Below are positions 1 to 4,562 of a DNA stretch of 5,967 nucleotides, in pieces. The stretch is from an uncultured Clostridia bacterium (GTDB lineage Bacteria; Bacillota; Clostridia; Oscillospirales; Oscillospiraceae), in assembly GCA_947167725.1 (NCBI GenBank), contig CAMVJF010000113.1:1-5967 (forward strand). Direction: 5' to 3'. A program made the position numbers and the translations under genes. Each line of letters starts with the position of its first letter. The stretch's first letter is position 1. The notes under the pieces are model-generated. The model made no database searches and was not told the DNA's origin. It saw only the letters and a list, made by a program, of their open reading frames with translations.

Positions 1-976
1 GCAGCGTCGCGAGGAAGATGCAGGCCTCCGCCAGCGGCAGCCGCGCCTCGGGCAGTCCGAGCTGCAGCGCGCTGTCGACGCAGGCCTTCACGACCGGCAC
101 GGCCTGCGGGTAGGCCAGACCGATATCCTCGCTCGCCGAGCAGAGGATGCGGCGGCAGGCGCCGATGAGATCCCCGGCCTCCAGCAGCCGCGCGAGATAG
201 TGCAGCGCGGCGTCGGGGTCGGAGCCGCGCAGGGACTTCATCAGGGCGGACAGACAGTCGAAATGCTCGTCGCCGTCGCGGTCGTAGCGCATGGCGCTGC
301 GCTGGGTGACGGCGCGCGCGTCCTCGAGGGTGATCTCTCCGCTCTCCGGTGCGGCCGCGAAGAGCAGCTCGACGGCGTTCATCGCCTTGCGCACGTCGCC
401 GCCGCAGGCCGCGGCGACCGCCGTGACCGCCTCCGGCTCCACCGCGAGGGGCGTCTCCCGCCGCGCGTTGAGCAGCGAGACCGCGCGCTCGACCGCCCGC
501 GCCGTGTCGGCGGCGGTCACGGGCTTGAACTCAAAGACCGTTGAGCGGCTCAGCACCGCGCCGAAGACGCAGAAATAGGGGTTTTCCGTGGTCGAGGCGA
601 TGAGCGTGATGCGCCCGTCCTCGATGAACTCCAGCAGGCTCTGCTGCTGTTTTTTGTTGAAATACTGGATCTCGTCGAGATAGAGCAGCACGCCGCCCGG
701 CGTGAGCAGGGTGTCGAGCTCGGAAATGATCTGCTTGATGTCCGCGATGCCGGCCGTCGTGGCGTTGAGCTTGCGCAGCGTGCGGTTGGTCCGCTCGGCG
801 ATGATGCGCGCGACGGTCGTCTTTCCCGTGCCGGAGGGGCCGTAGAAGATCATGTTCGGGATCCGGCCGGACTCGACGATCCGCCGGAGCATGCCGCCGG
901 GGCCGAGGATATGCTGCTGTCCGACGACGTCGTCGAGCGTTTTGGGGCGGATCTCGTCCGCAAGCGGCTTGTACAT
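1..976 (-). CDS. rarA: Replication-associated recombination protein A (RarA/MgsA), AAA+ ATPase, 3' end cut by window edge
   Basis: A 325-codon open frame begins at the ATG at 976-974 and runs off the left edge without a stop. The family is an AAA+ ATPase related to clamp-loader subunits that acts in the cytoplasm at stalled replication forks and interacts with SSB. Visible motifs are Walker A GPSGTGKT (residues 46-53), the LNATTAGI segment (70-77), Walker B LLYLDEIQ (97-104, D101/E102), the sensor-1 region STTENPYF (128-135), an arginine-finger-like LSRS (142-145), and sensor 2 GGDVRKAMNAVE (192-203, R196). These are followed by the start of the MgsA C-terminal domain, with YDRDGDEHFD (231-240) and SLRGSDPDAALHYLARLL (248-265). 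Family members are usually about 420-450 residues, so about 100 C-terminal residues lie outside. The start is fixed by GGAGGT five bases upstream and by a promoter just before it. All ATPase residues are intact. The gene is its own transcription unit. Identification is secure; its physiological role here is from family knowledge. Confidence 0.96.
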   Translation of the reverse strand, partial: MYKPLADEIRPKTLDDVVGQQHILGPGGMLRRIVESGRIPNMIFYGPSGTGKTTVARIIAERTNRTLRKLNATTAGIADIKQIISELDTLLTPGGVLLYLDEIQYFNKKQQQSLLEFIEDGRITLIASTTENPYFCVFGAVLSRSTVFEFKPVTAADTARAVERAVSLLNARRETPLAVEPEAVTAVAAACGGDVRKAMNAVELLFAAAPESGEITLEDARAVTQRSAMRYDRDGDEHFDCLSALMKSLRGSDPDAALHYLARLLEAGDLIGACRRILCSASEDIGLAYPQAVPVVKACVDSALQLGLPEARLPLAEACIFLATL

Positions 977-981
977 GTTGC

Positions 982-987
982 ACCTCC
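982..987 (-). promoter_or_regulatory. Ribosome binding site of rarA
   Basis: The minus strand reads GGAGGT with a 5-base gap (GCAAC) to the ATG at 976. This near-perfect Shine-Dalgarno fixes the rarA start. The encoded N-terminus (MYKPLADEIRP) matches what is expected for the family. Confidence 0.85.
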
Positions 988-1008
988 GGGCAAACTGTTC
1001 TTGATCTC

Positions 1009-1037
1009 ATTATAGCATCAACGCCGGCGTTTGGAAA
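1009..1037 (-). promoter_or_regulatory. Sigma-70/SigA-type promoter of rarA
   Basis: On the minus strand a consensus TATAAT (-10) occupies 1014-1009. It is preceded by TG one base upstream, giving an extended -10 (TGCTATAAT). A -35-like TTTCCA (4 of 6 matches to TTGACA) lies at 1037-1032 with an ideal 17-base spacer. Transcription would start near 1002, giving a short leader of about 25 bases that contains the rarA ribosome binding site. Its position directly after the upstream operon's terminator indicates independent transcription of rarA. The boxes are read directly; activity is inferred. Confidence 0.8.
1021..1030. repeat. 10-bp perfect palindrome inside the rarA promoter spacer
   Basis: ACGCCGGCGT is its own reverse complement and sits wholly between the -35 and -10 boxes of the rarA promoter. 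It could be a small operator half-site pair or a chance palindrome in GC-rich DNA. No second copy was noticed in the window. Confidence 0.4.
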
Positions 1038-1069
1038 GAAAAAACGCGTCCCGCCCTCCCCGATCGCGC

Positions 1070-1110
1070 AAAAAAGGAAAGCAGACGCTCACACGAGCGT
1101 CTGCTTTCCT
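1070..1110 (-). terminator. Rho-independent terminator of the five-gene operon
   Basis: Positions 1075-1090 and 1095-1110 form a perfect 16-bp inverted repeat (AGGAAAGCAGACGCTC and its complement) around a 4-base loop. On the minus strand the stem is followed by an uninterrupted T-tract (forward A's at 1070-1075). It lies about 30 bases after the nitroreductase stop codon, with no gene between. On the plus strand the stem is followed by CTGTTG, not a T-run, so it should act only on minus-strand transcripts. It separates the operon from rarA. Confidence 0.95.
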
Positions 1111-1141
1111 CTGTTGACCGCGCGGGGAAGGGCTCGGAGCC

Positions 1142-1663
1142 TCAGCGGACGAGGCGGATGAAATCCTCCTTGCGCGCGGCGGGCTTCGGCAGCTCGCAGT
1201 CGGGATAGCCGAGGATGCAGTTGCCGATGCCCACGAAGTAGTCGGGGACCCCCCACTTTTCGAGCAGGGCCTTGCCCTCCTCCGTCTCAAAGGTCTCCTT
1301 CGCGCGGTTGATCCAGCAGGAGCCGAGACCGAGGGCGAAGGCGGCGTTCATCATGTTGCCCAGCACCAGCGAGCCGTCCTTGACGTGGTTGAGCGCGCGC
1401 CCGTCGGCAAAGACGATCGCCACGGTCGGCGCGCCGTAGAAGGGGTCGATGCCGGTCCGGTCCCAGAGCCGCGCGTTGATCCGGCTGAGCAGGGCGACGG
1501 TCTCCGGGTCCTGCACGGCGACGATCAGCGCGGTCTGCTTCCCTCTGGCCGAGGGAGCGTAGGTCCCGGCCTCGAGCACGGCGAAGAGCTCCTCGTCGGT
1601 GATCTGTTCTTTTTTGTATTTGCGGATGCTCCTGCGCCGGAGCAGGCATTCCATGGCGTCCAT
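1142..1663 (-). CDS. Nitroreductase-family FMN-dependent oxidoreductase (173 aa)
   Basis: This is a small single-domain flavoprotein of the nitroreductase superfamily, whose members bind FMN and transfer electrons from NAD(P)H to nitro groups, quinones, enones or other acceptors in the cytoplasm, usually as homodimers. Visible motifs are RRSIRKY at residues 10-16 (the N-terminal basic motif that contacts the FMN phosphate), APSARGKQ at 36-43 (the usual PSAxNxQ region with G where N is common), FYGAPTVAIVFAD at 75-87, and DGSLVLGNMMNAAFALGLG at 96-114 followed by SCWI, a conserved core helix of the family. GYPD at 152-155 follows near the C-terminus. At 173 residues it has normal length for the short nitroreductases. 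The ATG at 1663 is chosen over the Met at codon 4 because AGGAGG sits 7 bases upstream. It is the last operon gene, 27 bases after the AbrB gene and just before the terminator. Family assignment is firm; the substrate is unknown, and it may serve the pathway or simply be co-transcribed. Confidence 0.92.
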   Translation of the reverse strand: MDAMECLLRRRSIRKYKKEQITDEELFAVLEAGTYAPSARGKQTALIVAVQDPETVALLSRINARLWDRTGIDPFYGAPTVAIVFADGRALNHVKDGSLVLGNMMNAAFALGLGSCWINRAKETFETEEGKALLEKWGVPDYFVGIGNCILGYPDCELPKPAARKEDFIRLVR

Positions 1664-1670
1664 GCGGATT

Positions 1671-1676
1671 CCTCCT
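1671..1676 (-). promoter_or_regulatory. Ribosome binding site of the nitroreductase gene
   Basis: AGGAGG on the minus strand lies 7 bases before the ATG at 1663. It decides between this start and the in-frame ATG three codons later. It lies in the 27-base gap after the AbrB stop codon, in which no promoter is visible. Confidence 0.8.
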
Positions 1677-1690
1677 GTCTGGTATTTCGT

Positions 1691-2767
1691 TCAGCCGATC
1701 AGCCGGCTCAACAGCCCGATGATCGGCGGGAAGAGACTGAGCGTGGCGAGCACGCGCACAACGTGCATGATCGTGACCTTCGAGATGTCGCAGTCCATGT
1801 CCTGCGCCATGAGCGTCATCTCCTGGATGCCGCCGGGCGTGCACATCAGCAGGCTCGTCAGCAGATCGAAGCCGAAGAGCCGGTGGATCAGCAGCCCGGA
1901 GAAATAGACGAAGACGAACAGGCCCACGAGCATGATCAGGATCGGGACGATCAGCGCCGGGAGCTGCCGCATGGCCTCGTAGCTCAGCAGCGCGCCGACG
2001 TAGGCGCCCGCGCTGATCTGGGTGATCTCCTTCGTGAGCGGGGGCAGGAGATTGATGCCGGTGAAGAGGTTGAGACAGGTCGTCGAGACGATCGCGCCGA
2101 TGAGCGCGCCGGAGCGCACGCCCGCCAGACGGAAGAGCATCCCGCCGACGTAGGCCGTGAGCAGCGTCAGCACCGCGCGCAGCGCCGGATGCAGGGCCGC
2201 GGCGGCCTTCGTCAGCGCCTTCGATTCACGCTTCAGCTCGGCGTTCATGTCCGTCACCGGCATGTTGACGCCTCTGCGCCGCATGAGAGCGCGGTAGAAG
2301 CCCGGCATGCACATGACGATGATGACGAGCCGCAGCATCTGGATCATCGATACGTAGATCGGGTCGGCGCCGTAATCCGAGGCGATCAGCGCCATGTCCT
2401 GTACGCCGCCCGGCGCGCAGGAGAACAGGCCCGTCGGCACGTCCAGACCGCCCATGAAGATCATCAGCAGTCCGAAAACGACGTTCAGCAGCAGCATCAG
2501 CACGATCTGCAGCAGGATCGGGAGCACGAGCGTGCGCATCCTGCGCAGGTCGCCCGCGGTCAGCTTCTGGCCGATCAGCGCCCCGGAGAGCACCTGGATA
2601 TAGATCTTGATCTCGACCGGGAAGTAGGCCCGCCGCGTGAGCAGCTCATAGAGGATGACGAAGAGCAGCGCGCCGGTCATGGCGCCGTTCGGGATGCGGG
2701 CCCGCTTGGCGAGGATGCCGCCGACGGCGGCGACCGCCACGGTCAGCAGAAGAGGGAGGAGCTTCAT
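1691..2767 (-). CDS. AbrB-family integral membrane protein, putative transporter (358 aa)
   Basis: The product is a very hydrophobic inner-membrane protein with about nine to eleven likely membrane segments. It has the internal duplication of the AbrB family (often misannotated as 'ammonia monooxygenase'). The two halves (about residues 1-160 and 195-358) each carry the same signature, FSCAPGGVQDMALIA at 115-129 and LMCTPGGIQEMTLMAQD at 307-323. Each signature is followed by an aspartate-containing stretch and a helix with a conserved V/L-R pair (LRLVII at 145-150, VRVLATL at 338-344). A basic, polar linker (about 161-195) joins the halves. E. coli AbrB was named for an effect on aidB expression; its transport substrate is not established. 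Here the gene lies 21 bases after the small hydro-lyase subunit and 27 bases before the nitroreductase, so it may carry the pathway's substrate or product. That is inference from context. The start is the only plausible one: the upstream frame is closed by the neighbour's stop codon seven codons before it. No good Shine-Dalgarno is visible, so translation may be coupled to the preceding gene. The length is typical. Confidence 0.9.
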   Translation of the reverse strand: MKLLPLLLTVAVAAVGGILAKRARIPNGAMTGALLFVILYELLTRRAYFPVEIKIYIQVLSGALIGQKLTAGDLRRMRTLVLPILLQIVLMLLLNVVFGLLMIFMGGLDVPTGLFSCAPGGVQDMALIASDYGADPIYVSMIQMLRLVIIVMCMPGFYRALMRRRGVNMPVTDMNAELKRESKALTKAAAALHPALRAVLTLLTAYVGGMLFRLAGVRSGALIGAIVSTTCLNLFTGINLLPPLTKEITQISAGAYVGALLSYEAMRQLPALIVPILIMLVGLFVFVYFSGLLIHRLFGFDLLTSLLMCTPGGIQEMTLMAQDMDCDISKVTIMHVVRVLATLSLFPPIIGLLSRLIG

Positions 2768-2788
2768 CGGGAAAAACCGCGCCGTCCG

Positions 2789-3265
2789 TCAGGAGAGCGA
2801 GTGGCACTTGCGATAGTGGTTGAGCAGCCCTCCGTCGCGAATGACCTCCCGAAGCTGATCGGGGAAGGGAGAGAGCGGGTATTCCTTCGTCCCGTTGACC
2901 ACGAGCGCGCCTTTTTCCACATCCACGTCCAGCAGATCGCCGTCGCGGATCTCCGCGTCGCAGACCAGCGGGAGGATGCCCATGTTGATCCCGTTGCGGT
3001 AGAACTGGCGGTTGATGGACTTGGCGATCACGCAGCTGACCTGCGCCTCCTTGAGCGCGTGGAAGACCTGCTCGCGCGACGAGCCGCAGCCGAAGTTCTT
3101 TCCGGCCACGATCAGATCGCCCGGCCGGTAGACGGCCGAGAAATCGGGCCGCACCGACTCAAAGAGATATTTGGTGACGGAGCCATCCTGATTGGCAAGA
3201 TGCTCGCTGCTGATGATCATATCTCCGCCGATGTTGTCACCGAGCAGGACAGCTTTTCCTCTCAT
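2789..3265 (-). CDS. Aconitase-superfamily hydro-lyase, small (swivel-domain) subunit, LeuD/HacB/DmdB-like (158 aa)
   Basis: This is the separate swivel domain that, with the large subunit encoded just upstream, forms a [4Fe-4S] dehydratase which interconverts hydroxy-acid isomers through an unsaturated acid. The hallmark GKNFGCGSSREQ lies at residues 55-66, followed by the family block SINRQFYRNGINMGILPL (83-100). DGDLLDVDVEKG (108-119) and GGLLNHYR (145-152) also match the short archaeal/clostridial LeuD form of about 160 residues. The N-terminal loop departs from the usual pattern: NIGGDMIISSEHLA (11-24) replaces the common NIDTDxIIPxRYL, a region that helps set substrate choice in this family. 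The start ATG overlaps the large-subunit stop by ATGA and has GAGGTG five bases upstream, so the two subunits are translationally coupled. The usual names would be 3-isopropylmalate dehydratase, homoaconitase or 2,3-dimethylmalate dehydratase small subunit. The sequence alone does not decide, so no symbol is given. Confidence 0.9.
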   Translation of the reverse strand: MRGKAVLLGDNIGGDMIISSEHLANQDGSVTKYLFESVRPDFSAVYRPGDLIVAGKNFGCGSSREQVFHALKEAQVSCVIAKSINRQFYRNGINMGILPLVCDAEIRDGDLLDVDVEKGALVVNGTKEYPLSPFPDQLREVIRDGGLLNHYRKCHSLS

Positions 3266-4509
3266 AGACTCACCTCACAGTCCGAAATAAACCCGTTGAG
3301 CGCGGAATACGCGGCGACCAGCGGCGAAGAGACGTAGACCTTCGCGCTCCGGCTGCCCATCCGTCCGGTCAGGTTGCGGTTCGTCGTCGAGACGGCGGTC
3401 TCGCCGTCGCCGAGCAGACCGCAGTGGATCCCCGCGCAGGGGCCGCAGACAGCGGGCATGAGGACCGCGCCGGCGTCGAGCAGCGCGTCGAGCGTGCCGT
3501 CCGCGCGGATGCGGCGCTCCACCTCCCGCGAGCTGGGGAAGAGCAGGAGGCGAACGCCGTCTGCGATCCGTTTCCCCTTCAGGATCCCGGCCGCGATCGC
3601 GAAGTCCTCATAGCGGCCGTTCGCACACGAGCCGATGAGCGCCTGCTGGATGCGCACCTCGCCGAGCTCGCTGGCCGGGACGATCTGCGTGATCTCGGGC
3701 GGCACGGCCACGAGCGGGCGCAGCGCGCCGAGGTCGATCTCGAGCAGCGCCGCGTATTCCGCGTCCGCGTCGGGGGCGACGCCCTCGCCGCAGGGGATGC
3801 CGCGTTCGCAGAGCCAGGCGCGCGTCACCTCGTCGAGCGGCATGATCGCGCCCTTGGCGCCGGCCTCGACCGCCATGTTGCAGATGGCGGCGCGGCTGTC
3901 GAAGCTGATCTGGGAGACGGCGCTGCCGCCGAATTCCAGACAGCAATAGTCGGTTTCCATGCTGCTGAGTCTGTGGAGCAGGTCCAGCGCGATATCCTTG
4001 CCGGAGACCTTCTCCGGCAGGGTTCCCGTGAACTCGACACGGATGGTCCGGGGGACCTTGAACCATGCCTGATCGCTGGCGAACACCACCGCGGCGTCCG
4101 CGGCGCCGACGCCGACGCCGAAGGCGTTCACAACGCCGTACATGCAGGAGTGGGAGTCCGTTCCGACCGCGATGCATCCGGGACGGACCTTGCCCGACTC
4201 GAGCATGGCCTGATGGCAGATCCCGCAGCCGACGTCCGCGAGCGCGATGCCCTGCCCGGCGGCGAAGCTGCGCAGGAAGGCGTGGGCGTTGGCAGTGGCA
4301 ACACTGGGGCAGGGGGAGAAGTGATCCAGAGCGATCAGATGATGCTCCGGGGACCGGACGGTCTCCGCGATCGACTGGAACTGCCGGATCGCGGTGGGGC
4401 CGTTGACGTCCTGGATCATGCAGGCGTCCACGGGGACCGTGACGAGATCGTCGGCGTGCACCGGCCTTTCGGCCTTAGCGCTGAAAATCTTTTCAACTAC
4501 TGTTGCCAT
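3262..4509 (-). CDS. Aconitase-superfamily hydro-lyase, large [4Fe-4S] subunit, LeuC/HacA/DmdA-like (415 aa)
   Basis: This is the catalytic, cluster-binding subunit of a two-subunit dehydratase/isomerase of the aconitase superfamily, expected in the cytoplasm. The three cluster cysteines are present: C295 in LIGSCANGRYED, and C355 and C358 in VCGPCAGIHCG. Other family blocks are QDVNGPTAI (33-41), LDHFSP (61-66), DVGCGICHQ (92-100), VGTDSHSCMYG (115-125), and the C-terminal TTNRNLTGRMGS (375-386) whose arginine usually binds a substrate carboxylate. At 415 residues it matches the archaeal/clostridial LeuC-HacA length, not the roughly 470-residue enterobacterial LeuC. The ATG start has GGGAG six bases upstream. 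The gene follows the ene-reductase gene by 53 bases and overlaps the small-subunit gene by four. Candidate substrates are isopropylmalate, dimethylmalate, citramalate or homocitrate-type acids. The absence of leuA or leuB in view and the reductase neighbour favour a catabolic role, but this is inference. The enzyme class is secure, the substrate open. Confidence 0.93.
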   Translation of the reverse strand: MATVVEKIFSAKAERPVHADDLVTVPVDACMIQDVNGPTAIRQFQSIAETVRSPEHHLIALDHFSPCPSVATANAHAFLRSFAAGQGIALADVGCGICHQAMLESGKVRPGCIAVGTDSHSCMYGVVNAFGVGVGAADAAVVFASDQAWFKVPRTIRVEFTGTLPEKVSGKDIALDLLHRLSSMETDYCCLEFGGSAVSQISFDSRAAICNMAVEAGAKGAIMPLDEVTRAWLCERGIPCGEGVAPDADAEYAALLEIDLGALRPLVAVPPEITQIVPASELGEVRIQQALIGSCANGRYEDFAIAAGILKGKRIADGVRLLLFPSSREVERRIRADGTLDALLDAGAVLMPAVCGPCAGIHCGLLGDGETAVSTTNRNLTGRMGSRSAKVYVSSPLVAAYSALNGFISDCEVSL

Positions 4510-4562
4510 ACAATACTCCCGTTTACCCTTGATTTCATATCCGGCGAAGCACCGGACGGAAC
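4510..4562 (-). other. Intergenic spacer with a small hairpin (4540-4556)
   Basis: Transcribed on the minus strand, TCCGGTGCTTCGCCGGA folds into a seven-pair stem (one G-U) with a three-base loop. It sits about 20 bases upstream of the GGGAG ribosome binding site of the large-subunit gene. It lacks a following T-tract, so it does not look like a terminator. No -10/-35 pair is convincing in this 53-base spacer, so the downstream genes are probably co-transcribed with the oxidoreductase gene. The hairpin could affect mRNA stability or be incidental. Confidence 0.45.

Noticed and set aside
531..1010. A 159-codon minus-strand frame overlapping rarA
   Set aside because: It is the wrong frame of rarA. 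The in-frame translation from 976 shows intact Walker A, Walker B and sensor motifs, whereas this one is His/Arg-rich and featureless.
1070..1110. The 16-bp hairpin as a bidirectional terminator or a mobile-element end
   Set aside because: Only the minus-strand side has a T-tract, no plus-strand gene approaches it, and no transposase or target duplication is present. It is an ordinary intrinsic terminator.
1287..1844. A 185-codon minus-strand frame spanning the AbrB/nitroreductase junction
   Set aside because: It is a shifted frame crossing two well-supported genes, with Arg/His-rich composition and no domain.
1385..3337. A 650-codon open frame on the plus strand
   Set aside because: It lies antisense to the nitroreductase, AbrB and small-subunit genes. 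Its product is low-complexity and rich in Arg, Asp, Glu, His and Gln with no recognisable domain, as expected for a shadow of GC-biased codons. The minus-strand frames carry clear family motifs and ribosome binding sites.
2789..4509. Naming the hydro-lyase leuC and leuD
   Set aside because: The superfamily includes several enzymes that cannot be told apart safely by eye. The small-subunit loop is atypical and no other leucine-pathway gene is in view, so the symbols were withheld.
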